Below, piece after piece: positions 52,578 to 62,767 of a stretch of 64,000 bases of DNA (position 1 is the first letter of the stretch; each line of letters begins with the position of its first letter). Below the pieces are notes generated by a model. The model saw nothing but the letters and a program-made list of their open reading frames with translations. It made no database searches and was not told the origin of the DNA. The position numbers and the translations under genes are program-made. Source of the DNA: Spiribacter halobius. Lineage in GTDB: Bacteria; Pseudomonadota; Gammaproteobacteria; Nitrococcales; Nitrococcaceae. The DNA lies in NCBI RefSeq assembly GCF_020883455.1, contig NZ_CP086615.1:2604001-2668000 (forward strand), in the 5' to 3' direction.

Positions 52578-53531
52578 TCACCGGAGCTGGGGCGTGCCGA
52601 GTCCAAGACGGCTGGCGAGCTCGCGGCCGAGGGCGATGCCGAGGCGGTCGGTGATGCGCTCGAACAGGCCGGGCTGGACGGTGTAGTCGATGATTTCCTC
52701 GGCGCCGATGACCTCCCGGGCGACGTCCTGGGGGCCGGCCAGGTCATCGACCAGACCGAGGGCGAGGCCGCGCTCGCCGGTCCAGATCAGGCCGCTGAAG
52801 ATCTCCTCCTCGCGCTCGCGATTCAGCCGCTCGCCACGGCCGGCACGCACCACGTCGATGAACTGCTGGTGGATCTCGCCGAGCATCTCCTGAGCGTGGG
52901 CCACCTGGTCCTCATCCTCGGCGGAGAAGGGATCGAGAAAGGCCTTGTTGTCGCCGGCGGTGTACAAACGGCGCTCCACGCCAAGCTTGTCCAGGCTCTC
53001 GGTGAAGCCGAAACCGCCCATGATCACGCCGATGGACCCGACAAGGGAGGCCTTGTCGGCAAAGATTCGGTCGGCCCCGGCGGCGATGTAGTAGGCTCCG
53101 GAGGTCATGAGGTCCCCGGCAACGGCATGCACGGGGATATCCGGGTGGCTTTCCCGCAGCCGCTTGAGGGCGTCGTTGATCCGCCCGGACTGCACCGGCG
53201 AACCGCCGGGGCTGTTGATGCGCAGGATCACGCCGGCCACCTCGGGGGCCTCGAACGCCCGCTCCAGGCTCCGGATCACGGTCTCGGCGCTGGCCGGGCT
53301 GTCGGTCATGATGGGCCCGGTGACGTCCACGGCGGCGGTATGCCGCCCCGGCCCGTCATCATCGCCAGCGAGCCAGTCGAGTACCGGCGAATAGAAGAGC
53401 AGCGTGAACAGATAGATCAGGATCAGGGCCTTGAACACGAGCCCCCAGCGCCGCGCCCGCCGGCGCTCCTTCACGCCCTCGAGCGCTATATCCCGCAGCG
53501 TCTGCCGCTCCCAGTGCTCGTCCTCGTTCAT
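52578..53531 (-). CDS. sppA: Signal peptide peptidase SppA, short form
   Basis: 317 aa, about half of E. coli SppA and like the B. subtilis type. One membrane helix lies at about 32-50, and the rest faces the periplasm. The catalytic pair is Ser144 in MTSGAYYIAA and Lys196 in TAGDNKAFLDPF, 52 residues apart as in the family. Also conserved are LRINSPGGSP and GSIGVIMG. It digests released signal peptides. A GAGGGAGAAGG site precedes the ATG, and a TATAGT (53564-53569) may be a -10 box. It follows rluC, with an inverted repeat between them. Confidence 0.94.
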   Translation of the reverse strand: MNEDEHWERQTLRDIALEGVKERRRARRWGLVFKALILIYLFTLLFYSPVLDWLAGDDDGPGRHTAAVDVTGPIMTDSPASAETVIRSLERAFEAPEVAGVILRINSPGGSPVQSGRINDALKRLRESHPDIPVHAVAGDLMTSGAYYIAAGADRIFADKASLVGSIGVIMGGFGFTESLDKLGVERRLYTAGDNKAFLDPFSAEDEDQVAHAQEMLGEIHQQFIDVVRAGRGERLNREREEEIFSGLIWTGERGLALGLVDDLAGPQDVAREVIGAEEIIDYTVQPGLFERITDRLGIALGRELASRLGLGTPQLR

Positions 53532-53608
53532 CCTTCTCCCTCGTGCCGATGGGCTGAGCCAGAACTATATCGCCTTGGCTGTTGCGAACGCCTGAGTGCC
53601 TAGGAGCT

Positions 53609-53708
53609 GGGACAGCAACCGCGAAGGCGCGAAGGACGCAAAGTTTACAAGGCATTGAATAATAAACCTATTCTCCCTTCGCGCCCTTTGCGCCTTCGCG
53701 GTTGTCCC
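53609..53708. repeat. Inverted repeat of CGCGAAGG/CGCAAAGG units at the rluC 3' end
   Basis: Left arm 53609-53643 and right arm 53677-53708 are inverted copies (GGGACA...AACCGCGAAGGCGC) with a 2-nt insertion in the left arm and a few changes. The right arm lies inside the last codons of rluC, and the loop holds its stop. The same design as the 52402 element but with GAAGG variants. It could terminate rluC. Confidence 0.75.
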
Positions 53709-54636
53709 CGTTCTCCCCGAGACAACGAAGCACATCATGGAGTGCCGGAGGCAGCGGCGCCGAGACGTCGATCACTGCCTGGCCGGGGAGCTGGAAGCGC
53801 AGGCCGGCGGCGTGCAGGAACAGGCGCTTCAGGCCAAGCCGCCGCAGCGCCTGGTCGGCCTCGGGGTCGCCGTACTTCGGGTCCATGGCCACCGGGTGGC
53901 CAATGTGCGCGGCATGGACGCGGATCTGGTGCATACGCCCCGTCTCCAGCCGGGCTTCCACCAGGGTCCAGCCCGCATGCCGACTCAGGGCGCGGAACAC
54001 CGTGCGCGAAGGCTTGCCGTCGGCAGCGACGCGCATGACGGTCTCGCCGCCGGGGCCGTTGCGCCGCGCCAGCGGTTCGGCCACCACCCGGGGCTGCCGG
54101 CCCGGATCGCCATGCAGCAGGGCCAGATACCGCTTCTCCACCTGGCCGTCACGCAGCAGCGCGTGCAGGGCGCGCAACGCCGGGCGGCGCTTGGCGAGGA
54201 CGAGGCAGCCACTGGTATCACGGTCCAGGCGGTGTGCCAGATCCAGCAACGGCTGCTCCGGTCGCAGCTGCCGCAGCGCCTCCACGACGCCATAGGCGAG
54301 GCCCGAGCCGCCATGGACGGCAAGCCCCGATGGCTTGTCCACCACCAGCACGTGCTCGTCCTCGTAGAGTATCGAGGCGCGCAGGCGCTCCAGCACATGA
54401 TCCGAGGCCGAGCTGACGGCCCCCTGCCCCGTGCGCACCGGCGGCAGGCGCAGCCGATCGCCGGCGGCAAGGCGATACGTGGGGCGGGCCCGGCGGCCGT
54501 TGACCCGCACCTCCCCCTTGCGCAGCAGTCGATAGATACGCGTGCGCGGAACGCCCTTGAGCACGCGCATCAGGTAATTGTCGATGCGCTGCCCGGAGAG
54601 GTCCTGTGAGATCTCGATGTGCTGGACGGCGGGCAT
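53668..54636 (-). CDS. rluC: 23S rRNA pseudouridine synthase RluC
   Basis: 322 aa from the ATG at 54636. An S4 RNA-binding domain (residues 15-70: IDNYLMRVLKGVPRTRIYRL, RKGEVRVNG) precedes the RluA-type catalytic domain with the nucleophile Asp in AHRLDRDTSGCLVLAK, then RMHQIRVHAAHIGHPV. It should make pseudouridines 955, 2504 and 2580 in 23S rRNA. The gene is divergent from rne, as in E. coli. The last 14 or so codons (GENGDNREGAKGAKGE) are read from the right arm of an inverted repeat, so the C-terminus was probably extended by repeat insertion. A longer upstream frame has no family similarity. Confidence 0.93.
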   Translation of the reverse strand: MPAVQHIEISQDLSGQRIDNYLMRVLKGVPRTRIYRLLRKGEVRVNGRRARPTYRLAAGDRLRLPPVRTGQGAVSSASDHVLERLRASILYEDEHVLVVDKPSGLAVHGGSGLAYGVVEALRQLRPEQPLLDLAHRLDRDTSGCLVLAKRRPALRALHALLRDGQVEKRYLALLHGDPGRQPRVVAEPLARRNGPGGETVMRVAADGKPSRTVFRALSRHAGWTLVEARLETGRMHQIRVHAAHIGHPVAMDPKYGDPEADQALRRLGLKRLFLHAAGLRFQLPGQAVIDVSAPLPPALHDVLRCLGENGDNREGAKGAKGE

Positions 54637-54780
54637 GGTCTGGCTCGCGTCAGCTGGGTCGGTGCCCGCGGCTGGCCACGCCGTTGCGCCGGCGCCGGCC
54701 GCGGGGTCGTCGGAGCGGCAGTGTACACCCGCGCTTACGGCACGGGTGCCCTGCTCGGCGTCGAGATTGCGAACCGTTGC

Positions 54781-54810
54781 TTGGACGGGGATACCTCGCA
54801 TTGATATAGT
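54781..54810 (+). promoter_or_regulatory. Candidate promoter of rne
   Basis: TTGGAC (54781-54786), 18-nt spacer, TATAGT (54805-54810; 5 of 6). Start of transcription would be near 54817, giving a leader of about 343 nt before rne, similar in length to the E. coli one. Confidence 0.5.
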
Positions 54811-54816
54811 TCCGCG

Positions 54817-55159
54817 GGTATGTCATCCGAGTGCAACAGCCGTGCGAACTCGGCCCCGGGTGACTACAGGAAGAACGTTGACGGTGCCGGCCTGCAGGCG
54901 GGCCCGAGACTGAAGAAGACGACATCCAATGGTTCACCCGGCAGGCATTGCGGTGCCGCCGGCTCAATGCGCCTGCCCTGGCGCCCGCTGGTGGAACTCC
55001 CCATGACGGGTCTGCTCACCCTGCACGTCTTCGCCCTGCTGCTCGACTCAGCCGTCGAGCGCAGCGCCCCGATGCCGCCCGCCGCGACACCGCGGCCGGG
55101 CGCAGGCGGCGTGGTCGTGGGGATGAGGGCTCGGGGCAAGCGCCGGAGATCGATTCGGC
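54817..55159 (+). other. Long 5' leader of rne
   Basis: The 523-bp gap between the divergent rluC and rne starts has no recognisable gene: the plus-strand open frames in it show no family features. About 343 nt would be transcribed upstream of rne. In E. coli the rne leader folds into hairpins that RNase E itself cleaves, which is how the enzyme limits its own amount; length and position agree, but I have not found the same hairpins by eye. Confidence 0.5.
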
Positions 55160-58111
55160 ATGAAGAGAATGCTCATCAACGCGACTCAGCCCGAAGAGTT
55201 GCGTGTCGCCCTGGTTGACGGCCAGTCCCTGTACGACCTCGATATCGAGACCCCGGCCCGGGAGCGCAAGAAGGCCAACATCTACAAAGGCAAGATCACG
55301 CGGGTGGAGCCCAGCCTCGAGGCCGCCTTCGTGCAGTATGGCGCCGAGCGCCATGGTTTCCTGCCCTTCAAGGAGATCGCCCGCAGCTATTTCCAGGGCG
55401 GTGACGACGCCGACCCGGCCAAGGTCAGCATCCAGGACGTCATCAAGGAAGGCCAGGAGGTCGTCGTCCAGGTCGAGAAGGAGGAGCGCGGCAACAAGGG
55501 CGCGGCGCTCACCACCTTCGTCAGCCTCGCCGGCCGCTACCTCGTCCTGATGCCCAACAACCCCCGCGCCGGCGGCGTGTCGCGGCGCATCGAGGGTCCC
55601 GATCGCAGCGAGATCCGCGACGCCCTGCGCGAGCTGGACGTGCCCGAGGGCATGGGCCTGATCGTGCGCACCGCCGGGGTCGGCCGCAACGCCGAAGAGC
55701 TGCAGTGGGATCTGGACTACCTCCTGAACCTCTGGAGCGCGGTACAGAAGGCCGCCGAGGAGCGCCCTGCCCCGTTCCTGATCTACCAGGAAAGCAACGT
55801 CATCATCCGGGCGCTGCGCGACTACCTGCGCTCCGACATCGGCGAGATCCTGGTGGACGACCGCGAGATCTACGAGAGCGCGCGCGAGTTCATGCAGCAG
55901 GTGATGCCGCACAACCTGCAGAAGCTCAAACTCTACGAGGACAGCGTCCCGCTGTTCACCCGCTACCAGATCGAGAGCCAGATCGAGTCCGCCTTCCAGC
56001 GTGAAGTGCGGCTGCCGAGCGGCGGTGTCATCGTCATCGATCACACCGAGGCGCTGATCTCCATCGACATCAACTCCGCTCGCGCCACCAAGGGGGCGGA
56101 CATCGAGGAGACCGCGCTCAAGACCAACCTCGAGGCCGCGGACGAGATCGCCCGCCAGCTCCGCCTGCGGGACCTGGGCGGGCTCATTGTCATCGACTTC
56201 ATCGACATGGGGCCGAACCGCAACCAGCGCGAGGTGGAGAACCGCCTGCGGGAGGCGGTGAAGCAGGACCGTGCCCGCGTGCAGGTGAGCCGCATCTCCC
56301 GCTTCGGCCTGCTGGAGATGTCGCGCCAGCGCCTGCGCTCCTCCCTCGGCGAGTCCAGTCTCGAAGTCTGCAGCCGGTGCAGCGGCCAGGGCACCGTGCG
56401 CAGCGTGGAATCGCTGGCGCTCTCGGTGCTGCGGATCATCGAAGAGGAGGCGATGAAGGACAAGACCGGCAAGGTGCTGGCGCAGCTGCCGGTGGACGTC
56501 GCCACCTTCCTCCTCAACGAGAAGCGCAGCATCCTCGGCACCATCGAGGAGCGCAACGGCGTCGATATCATCCTGATCCCGAACCGCCAGCTCGAGACCC
56601 CGCACTACGAGCTGCAGCGTATCCGCAGCGACGATGACACCGCCGAGGACGCGAGCTACCGCCTCGCCAGCGAGGAGAGCGGCCCGAGCCGCGCCGAGCA
56701 GCTCATGACCAGCGAGCGCCCGCGCAGCGAGCAGCCCGCCGTGCGCTCCGTGGCACCCGCAACCCCGGCCCCGGCGCCGACCCCGAGCAAGCCCGCGGCT
56801 GCCGAGCAGGCTCCGGCGGAGGCGCCCGAAGCCGCCGCGGAGCCGCCCCGGGCCCCTGGTCTTATCGGCTGGCTGCGGCGCCTGGTGACGGGCAGCGAGG
56901 TCACCGACGCCGGCAGCAGTGGCCAGGAGGAGCAGCAGGAGGCCGAGGGTGGCCAGGCGCGCAGCGGCGGCAGCAACGCCCGCCGCCGCCGCAGCAGCAG
57001 CGCCGGCGGCGGCCGCAGTGGCAGCCGTGGCGGACAGCGGCGTCCCCGCAGCAGCAGTGGTGGCGGCGAGCGCAGCGACGACACCGGCAGCAGCGGCGAG
57101 GGCGAGGCCAGCGCCCGGGCCACCGACACGGACCGGCCTCGCGACGGCCGCAAGCCGCGCAAGGACACGCCCACAACCGATGCCGCGCCGGCGGAAGACG
57201 GCGGCAAGGCGGCCGCGACCGACTCCCGCGAGACCGCTGCCAGCGACGGCAGCAGTGAAAAGTCCGCGGAATCCGGCAGCAGCGGTTCCGGGCGCAGCCG
57301 GCGTGGCCGGCGTGGCGGACGCCGCCGTCGTCGTGGCGGCAGCGGCGAGGGCAGCGACGGCGCCCAGGAGAGCCGGCAGGAGGCGAGCCATCAGGGCAAC
57401 GGTGAAGCCCCCGCGGAGGCGGACAACACCGACCAGAAGGATGCAGCGGCGCCGTCACGGCCCGAGCCTGCCCCGCAGGAGCCTGCCGAGGACACCCGTC
57501 CGGCTGCCCAGGGCGGCTCCAGTGCCGAGGCGCGTGAAGACGCCCAGCGGGCGCCGAAGCCTGCCGCCGAGGCTCCGGCAGACGCCGGGGGCAACGATGC
57601 AGCGGCAGAGCGGCCGCCGAGCGCCCGGCCCCACGGCCTGCGTGACGACGATCCGCGTCGCTGGTCCGGCCGCCCGCGTATCCCGCGCCAGGACACCGGC
57701 GACACGGCAGCGGTCACGGAATCCGCACCGGCGGCGTCGGCCGATGGCACGCAGGCCGCGCCTGCGCCGGACGAAAAGGGCCGTCAGGGACACGGCGAAG
57801 GCGCGGCGCAGACCTCCGCTGACACCGCCGGCCAGGACGACGGCGCCGGCCCGAATACCCCACGGTCGGCGGCTCCGGACGTGCAGTCCGCTGGAGAGCC
57901 GACGCAGGCCCCGGCCGCGCCCGAAGAAGGCCCCGCAGCAACCGAACCGAGGCCAGAGGTCAGCGCCGGCGGTGGCGCCTCCTCCGGTACCGAAACCGCG
58001 GCGGGCGAACGCAGCACGCGGGAGGGACAGAGCGGCGCCGCGGACGGCGAGTACGATGGCGACGCCGAGCAGCCCCGCGCGGTGGGTGCCGACGACGTGC
58101 GCCGCGAATGA
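55160..58111 (+). CDS. rne: Ribonuclease E
   Basis: 983 aa endonuclease that starts mRNA decay and processes rRNA and tRNA. Residues 1-125 form the RNase H-like and S1 parts ([21 protein letters not shown]). The catalytic aspartates fall at D303 (ISIDINSA) and D346 (VIDFIDM), and the zinc-link cysteines at 404 and 407 (CSRCSGQG), exactly the E. coli numbers. After about residue 500 comes a long disordered tail: two Arg-rich RNA-binding patches (near 610-635 and 710-730, e.g. [15 protein letters not shown]) and Ala/Glu/Pro-rich linker to the end. The tail should scaffold the degradosome, but partner motifs are not recognisable. A perfect terminator follows. Confidence 0.97.
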   Translation: MKRMLINATQPEELRVALVDGQSLYDLDIETPARERKKANIYKGKITRVEPSLEAAFVQYGAERHGFLPFKEIARSYFQGGDDADPAKVSIQDVIKEGQEVVVQVEKEERGNKGAALTTFVSLAGRYLVLMPNNPRAGGVSRRIEGPDRSEIRDALRELDVPEGMGLIVRTAGVGRNAEELQWDLDYLLNLWSAVQKAAEERPAPFLIYQESNVIIRALRDYLRSDIGEILVDDREIYESAREFMQQVMPHNLQKLKLYEDSVPLFTRYQIESQIESAFQREVRLPSGGVIVIDHTEALISIDINSARATKGADIEETALKTNLEAADEIARQLRLRDLGGLIVIDFIDMGPNRNQREVENRLREAVKQDRARVQVSRISRFGLLEMSRQRLRSSLGESSLEVCSRCSGQGTVRSVESLALSVLRIIEEEAMKDKTGKVLAQLPVDVATFLLNEKRSILGTIEERNGVDIILIPNRQLETPHYELQRIRSDDDTAEDASYRLASEESGPSRAEQLMTSERPRSEQPAVRSVAPATPAPAPTPSKPAAAEQAPAEAPEAAAEPPRAPGLIGWLRRLVTGSEVTDAGSSGQEEQQEAEGGQARSGGSNARRRRSSSAGGGRSGSRGGQRRPRSSSGGGERSDDTGSSGEGEASARATDTDRPRDGRKPRKDTPTTDAAPAEDGGKAAATDSRETAASDGSSEKSAESGSSGSGRSRRGRRGGRRRRRGGSGEGSDGAQESRQEASHQGNGEAPAEADNTDQKDAAAPSRPEPAPQEPAEDTRPAAQGGSSAEAREDAQRAPKPAAEAPADAGGNDAAAERPPSARPHGLRDDDPRRWSGRPRIPRQDTGDTAAVTESAPAASADGTQAAPAPDEKGRQGHGEGAAQTSADTAGQDDGAGPNTPRSAAPDVQSAGEPTQAPAAPEEGPAATEPRPEVSAGGGASSGTETAAGERSTREGQSGAADGEYDGDAEQPRAVGADDVRRE

Positions 58112-58140
58112 TCGCGGCCTGAGGGATATGCGGGAAACCA

Positions 58141-58175
58141 GGCGTCGGGGATGCGGAATCCCCGGCGCCTTTTTT
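58141..58175 (+). terminator. Rho-independent terminator of rne
   Basis: A 12-bp stem GGCGTCGGGGAT / ATCCCCGGCGCC (one G-T pair) with a 5-nt loop at 58141-58169, then six T (58170-58175). It lies 29 nt after the rne stop and abuts the stop codon of the convergent phosphatase gene; read from the other strand it has a run of A before it, so it serves mainly rne. Confidence 0.92.
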
Positions 58176-58669
58176 CATTGGCGCGGGCTGGCGGCTAGCC
58201 CATGCTCGCGGCGCATGGCCTCGAGCAGACCCTGGGCGGCATCCTCCACCAGATCGAGCACGTGCTCGAAGCCACCACGCCCGCCGTAGTAGGGGTCCGG
58301 CACTTCGGTCGCATCGTGGCGGCGGGCGTAGTCGAGCAGGGGCCGAATGCGCTCGTGCGCCGCGCTCGGGGCCTCGGCGCGGAGCCACTCGAGGTTGGCC
58401 TCGTCCATCGCCAGAATGTAATCAAAGGCCTCGAAGTCGAAGCTGTCCACCGCCCTTGCCCGCAGATCGCTGATATCCACCCCGCGCCGTGCCGCCGCCT
58501 CCTGGGCCCGCGGGTCCGGCGGCCGGCCGACGTGATAGCCATGAGTGCCGGCGGAATCGGTCTCAACCGCTTCCTCCAGCCCCTCGCGCCGCAGCAGCTC
58601 ACGGAATATCCCCTCGGCCGTGGGGGACCGGCATATATTTCCCATGCAGACGAACAGCACTCGAACCAT
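58175..58669 (-). CDS. Low-molecular-weight protein-tyrosine phosphatase
   Basis: 164 aa. The P-loop is VCMGNICRSPTAEG (Cys8, Arg14) and the general acid Asp is in VPDPYYGG. This is the LMW-PTP/Wzb-like family; in Gram-negative bacteria members dephosphorylate the tyrosine kinase Wzc or act on small phosphates. No kinase or capsule gene is nearby: it sits between rne and kdsB. Ribosome site weak; stop overlaps the T-tract of the rne terminator. Confidence 0.92.
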   Translation of the reverse strand: MVRVLFVCMGNICRSPTAEGIFRELLRREGLEEAVETDSAGTHGYHVGRPPDPRAQEAAARRGVDISDLRARAVDSFDFEAFDYILAMDEANLEWLRAEAPSAAHERIRPLLDYARRHDATEVPDPYYGGRGGFEHVLDLVEDAAQGLLEAMRREHGLAASPRQ

Positions 58670-58807
58670 GAAGAGGGCGCTCCGGCGTCACTCGCTTGAA
58701 AGCCTGCAATCGTACTGCATCCGGCAGCAGCCTGGGCATTCGCCCCGGCACAGCACAGCGGGATCCCGCGGAGCCAGCCTATCGCAGCGATGCTCCCCGC
58801 CGGCGAT

Positions 58808-59563
58808 CTACGGCTCGCGGGCCTGCAGCAGACGGGCGACGCGTTCCAGATCCTCGGGCGTGTCCACGCCCGGGCCGGGGGACGTGCGCGCGTCGGCAAC
58901 CTGGATGCGCTCACCGTTGGCCAGCGCACGCAGCTGTTCCAGCTGCTCCAGACGCTCCAGGGCCGTGGCGGGGAGGCCCGGGTAGCGGTGCAGGAAGGCG
59001 ACGCGGTAGGCGTAGATGCCAAGGTGTCGGCGGGCAAGCGCCAGGCGCTCTGCCGGCGCGCCGTCCCGGTCCCAGGGGATCGGTGCGCGGCTGAAGTAGA
59101 GCGCCCGTCCATCGGTCCCGGTGACCACCTTCACCACGTTCGGGTTGTCGAGCTCGGCGGAATCCCCGAGGGGCGTGGCCAGGGTGGCCATGGCCGCGTC
59201 CGGTGCCATCGCCAGTACCTCCGCCACCTGGGCAAGCAGCGTCGGCGGCATCAGCGGCTCGTCCCCCTGCAGGTTGACGACAATGCTCTCCCCCGCCAGC
59301 GCCTCCCGCGCCGCCACCTCCGCCAGGCGATCGGTGCCGCTCGCGTGATCCGCCGACGTCAGGCGCGCCTCACCGCCGAATGCGCTGACAACGTCCGCGA
59401 TGCGCGCGTCGTCCGTCGCCACCAGCACGCGCTCGGCGCCGCTCTCCCGCGCGCGCTCCCAGACGTGGCGGATCATCGGCGCGCCCGCGATCTGCCGCAG
59501 GGGCTTGCCCGGCAGGCGGCTCGCGCCGTAGCGCGCCGGGATGATCACGGTGAATGCGGTCAT
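58808..59563 (-). CDS. kdsB: 3-deoxy-manno-octulosonate cytidylyltransferase KdsB
   Basis: 251 aa from the ATG at 59563 (GGAGGG site). Activates KDO as CMP-KDO for LPS core. Visible: [49 protein letters not shown] and [12 protein letters not shown]. It overlaps the lpxK stop (ATGA). In E. coli a small ycaR gene lies just before kdsB; it is absent here. Last gene of the comEC-exbBD-msbA-lpxK-kdsB operon. Confidence 0.96.
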   Translation of the reverse strand: MTAFTVIIPARYGASRLPGKPLRQIAGAPMIRHVWERARESGAERVLVATDDARIADVVSAFGGEARLTSADHASGTDRLAEVAAREALAGESIVVNLQGDEPLMPPTLLAQVAEVLAMAPDAAMATLATPLGDSAELDNPNVVKVVTGTDGRALYFSRAPIPWDRDGAPAERLALARRHLGIYAYRVAFLHRYPGLPATALERLEQLEQLRALANGERIQVADARTSPGPGVDTPEDLERVARLLQAREP

Positions 59564-60561
59564 GTCTCGTGACCCTCCTGCCCGCTCGGCGCCATCAGGC
59601 GTCGCAGCAGCCGGTCCAGCTCGGCCGTGGTCGCGCCGTCCGGCACCGCCGTAACGGGCAGCGCCCACAGGCCGGCGCGCGCCAGCGCCTGGCACTTCAC
59701 CGCGTCCTTTTCAGTCATGATCACGGGCAGGCCATCGCCGAAATCGACGTCGTCCGGTCGCGGCACGTGATGATCCGGCAACGGGTGGCCGATGACCTCG
59801 TAACCGAGATGCTCCAGGGCGGCGAAGAAGCGCTCAGGGTGGCCTATGCCTGCGATCCCGTGAACCCGTGCGCCCGGTGCGGGCGGCGTGCCGCCCCCCT
59901 GCCCCACAGGCTCCAGGGTACCGGGTTGCAGCGTGAACGCGTGGGGCGAATGGGCCGTGGCCCCGCCGTTGCCGACCACCAGATCCACCGTGTCGAGTCG
60001 CGCGGCCGGCTCGCGCAGAGGGCCCGCCGGCAGGCAGCGCCCGTTGCCGAGCCCGCGCGCGGCATCGAGCACGATGATCTCGGCATCCCTTCCCAGCGCA
60101 TAGTGCTGCAGGCCATCGTCGCTGATGACGAGGTCACAGGGCGACAGCGCCAGCAGCTGGCGCACCGCCGCCGGGCGATCCGGCCCCGCGGCGACCGGTG
60201 CACCGGTGCGCCGGGCGATGAGCACCGCCTCGTCGCCCACCTCGGCCGGATCGCTGGCCGGGGTAACCCCGCGCGGCCAGTCGCGGGCCCGGCCGCCGTA
60301 ACCCCGCAGCACCACCCCGGGCTGGTGCCCCAGCGCCCGGGCGCGCTCGACGAGCCAGATCACCAGTGGCGTCTTGCCGCTGCCGCCGACGAAGAGATTG
60401 CCCACCACCAGCACCGGCACCGGCGCCCGCCACACGCCAATCCCCTGGCGGTGTCGGCGCAGCCGCCGGCGGGCCACGGCGGCCGTCAGGGCCCCAAGCG
60501 GCGCCAGCAGCCGGGCACCGAGACCGTCCTGGAGCCAGAACCGCGGCAGCCGGGCGCTCAC
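59560..60561 (-). CDS. lpxK: Tetraacyldisaccharide 4'-kinase LpxK
   Basis: 333 aa. Phosphorylates the lipid A precursor at the inner membrane. Walker A-like [34 protein letters not shown] and [10 protein letters not shown] are all present; a short N-terminal helix (about 12-28) anchors it. Overlaps msbA and kdsB by 4 nt each, matching the standard msbA-lpxK pair. Confidence 0.95.
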   Translation of the reverse strand: MSARLPRFWLQDGLGARLLAPLGALTAAVARRRLRRHRQGIGVWRAPVPVLVVGNLFVGGSGKTPLVIWLVERARALGHQPGVVLRGYGGRARDWPRGVTPASDPAEVGDEAVLIARRTGAPVAAGPDRPAAVRQLLALSPCDLVISDDGLQHYALGRDAEIIVLDAARGLGNGRCLPAGPLREPAARLDTVDLVVGNGGATAHSPHAFTLQPGTLEPVGQGGGTPPAPGARVHGIAGIGHPERFFAALEHLGYEVIGHPLPDHHVPRPDDVDFGDGLPVIMTEKDAVKCQALARAGLWALPVTAVPDGATTAELDRLLRRLMAPSGQEGHET

Positions 60562-62348
60562 GCCCCGGCGTCCGCCCGCGCGGCGCTGAACTGGAGATTG
60601 TGGAGCGCCGCATAGGCCCCGTTGCGCGCGATCAGCGTGGCGTGGTCCCCCGTCTCCACCACCCGGCCGGCGTCCAGGACCACGATCCGGTCCGCGTTCT
60701 CCACGGTGGACAGGCGGTGGGCGATCACCAGTGTCGTCCGCCCCTGCATCAGCCGTTCCAGGGCACTCTGGATATGCTGCTCGGATTCGCTGTCCAGCGC
60801 CGATGTGGCCTCGTCCAGGATCAGCACCGGGGCATCCTTGAGCAGCGCCCGGGCGATGGCGAGCCGCTGGCGCTGGCCGCCGGAGAGCAGGACACCGTTC
60901 TCGCCCACCGGGGTATCGAACCCCTGGGGCAAGTCGCGGATGAATTCGAGCGCGTTGGCGGCCTCCGCGGCAGCCTCGATGCGCTCCCGCGGCGGCGCCG
61001 GCTCCTGTCCGTAGGCGATGTTCGCGGCAATGCTGTCGTTGAACAGCACCACCTGCTGGCCGACCATCGCGATCTGGCGGCGCAGGGCCTCCAGCCGGTA
61101 CTCGGTGAGCGGTACGCCGTCGAGCCGGAGGCAGCCGGCGGTGACGTCATAGAAGCGCGGCAGCAGATTGACCAGCGTCGTCTTGCCGCTGCCCGAGCGC
61201 CCGACGATGGCGACGGTCTCCCCCGCCGCGACACCGAGATCGATGCCGTGCAGCACCGGCGCCCGGGGATCGCGGTAGGCGAACTGCACGCCCTCGAAGT
61301 CGATGCGTCCCGTCACGCGCCCCGGATCGTGGGTGCCGGTATCCACCTCCGGCGGCTCGTCGATCAGCTCGAAGATGCTCTCGCCGGCGGCCACACCGCG
61401 CTGGATCTGGGCGTGCACGCTGGTCAGCCGCTTCAGGGGCTGCAGCAGCAGCAGCATGGCGGCAATGAAGGAGACGAAGGTACCCACGGTCACCGTCTCC
61501 ACCATGCCCTGCACGGTGGCCAGCCAGACCACGGCGGAGAGGGCCGCGGCGGCACAGAACTGCACCACGGGCGTGCTCAGCGCCTTGGTCGCGGCGAACT
61601 TCAGGAACTGGCGCGTGTTGCGTTCGTTGGCCGCGGCGAAACGCCGGCGCTCATGGGTCTGGGCGCCGAAGATCCGCACCTCGTCGCTGCCCTCGATGGC
61701 CTCCTCGGCGACGTACGCCACCGTCCCCACCGAGCGCTGGATACGGTGGCTGAGGCGCCGGAAGCGGCGGCTGACGTAGGCCACCACCGCCGTCACCACC
61801 GGGCCGAGCAGCAGGAACACCAGCGCCAGACGCCAGCTCAGCCAGGCCATGTAGCCGAGCAGGAAGAACACCGTGGCGGTGTCGCGCACCAGCACGATCA
61901 GGGCATTGGTCCCGGCCTGCGCCACCTGCTCGACGTTGTAGGTGAGCTTGGAGAGCAGCATGCTCGAGGAGCTGTCGTCGAAATAGCGACGCGGCAGCGT
62001 CAGCAGCCGCTCGAATACCTGCTCGCGCAGCCGCCCGATCACCTTGCGGCCGATCCAGGCCATGCCGTAGCTGGAGGCGAAGGAGGTCACCCCGCGTACG
62101 AGGAAGACCCCCAGGATGGCGAGCGGGATCAGGCGCAGGATGGTGGGGTCGCGCTCGACGAAGCCGGAATCGAGCATGGGCTTGATGAGCCAGGCGAAAA
62201 CGGCTTCCGTCGCGCCGGTGATGATCATGCCGCCGATGGCGGCGGTGGCGACCAGGGGATACTGGGCGACGTAGCCCAGCAGGCGGCGGTAGACCTGGGC
62301 GGCGGACCCCTCGGCGAGCTCGGTGAGCGGGATCGCCGGCTTTCTCAT
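60558..62348 (-). CDS. msbA: Lipid A export ATP-binding/permease MsbA
   Basis: 596 aa ABC half-transporter that flips lipid A-core across the inner membrane. About six transmembrane helices lie in residues 20-310; the ATPase has Walker A GRSGSGKTT, the signature LLSGGQRQRLAIARALL and Walker B PVLILDEATSALD, and the EEAIEGSDEVRIFGAQ coupling region. Overlaps exbD and lpxK by 4 nt. Next to lpxK, which is the classical arrangement and supports MsbA over other exporters. Confidence 0.95.
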   Translation of the reverse strand: MRKPAIPLTELAEGSAAQVYRRLLGYVAQYPLVATAAIGGMIITGATEAVFAWLIKPMLDSGFVERDPTILRLIPLAILGVFLVRGVTSFASSYGMAWIGRKVIGRLREQVFERLLTLPRRYFDDSSSSMLLSKLTYNVEQVAQAGTNALIVLVRDTATVFFLLGYMAWLSWRLALVFLLLGPVVTAVVAYVSRRFRRLSHRIQRSVGTVAYVAEEAIEGSDEVRIFGAQTHERRRFAAANERNTRQFLKFAATKALSTPVVQFCAAAALSAVVWLATVQGMVETVTVGTFVSFIAAMLLLLQPLKRLTSVHAQIQRGVAAGESIFELIDEPPEVDTGTHDPGRVTGRIDFEGVQFAYRDPRAPVLHGIDLGVAAGETVAIVGRSGSGKTTLVNLLPRFYDVTAGCLRLDGVPLTEYRLEALRRQIAMVGQQVVLFNDSIAANIAYGQEPAPPRERIEAAAEAANALEFIRDLPQGFDTPVGENGVLLSGGQRQRLAIARALLKDAPVLILDEATSALDSESEQHIQSALERLMQGRTTLVIAHRLSTVENADRIVVLDAGRVVETGDHATLIARNGAYAALHNLQFSAARADAGA

Positions 62349-62767
62349 TCCTCCACCGGGATGGTGGCGATGCCGACCCGTCGCAGGCCGACCTGGCCGG
62401 CGGCGTCCAGCGCCCGCACCACCAGACGGTGAGCGGACTCGGCGTCCGCCCGGACCACGACCCGCACCGAGGCCGCTTCGCGCGCGCCGATGGCGTCCTC
62501 CAGCGCGCGCCGAAGCGTCTCCGGGCGGCTGTTCACCAGTGCCTCGCCGTTGATGAAGAAGCTTCCCTGGCGGTTGATGGTGAGCTCGACCGGAGCATTC
62601 TCCTCAGCCGTGACCTCGGTGCTCGCCTCGGGCAGGCTCACCTGCAGATCGGACTCGCGCAGGAACGTGGTGCTGACCATGAAGAAGATCAGCATCAGGA
62701 ACACCACGTCGATCAGGGGCGTGAGGTTGATCTCGGGGTCTTCGCGCCGCCGTGGCCGCAGGTTCAC
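62345..62767 (-). CDS. exbD: ExbD/TolR-type biopolymer transport protein
   Basis: 140 aa. One N-terminal membrane helix, LTPLIDVVFLMLIFFMVST, with the proton-path Asp at residue 20, and a periplasmic domain of about 95 residues (QVSLPEASTEV..., DAESAHRLVVRALDAAGQVG). It pairs with the exbB gene it overlaps by 4 nt. Between comEC and msbA this pair is probably for TonB-like energising, or for an LPS-linked role; the sequence does not decide. Confidence 0.9.
   Translation of the reverse strand: MNLRPRRREDPEINLTPLIDVVFLMLIFFMVSTTFLRESDLQVSLPEASTEVTAEENAPVELTINRQGSFFINGEALVNSRPETLRRALEDAIGAREAASVRVVVRADAESAHRLVVRALDAAGQVGLRRVGIATIPVEE

Noticed and set aside
54820-55218. 132-codon plus-strand frame in the rne leader
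   Set aside because: Overlaps the rne start in another frame, has no homologous features and lies in an expected untranslated leader.
55016-57391. 791-codon minus-strand open frame opposite rne
   Set aside because: Low-complexity Ala/Val/Leu/Arg sequence complementary to the RNase E coding frame, with conserved RNase E residues on the plus strand.
58141-58175. Shared two-way terminator for rne and the phosphatase gene
   Set aside because: Only the rne side has a T-tract after the stem; on the other strand the stem is followed by TGGTTTCCC, a poor tract.
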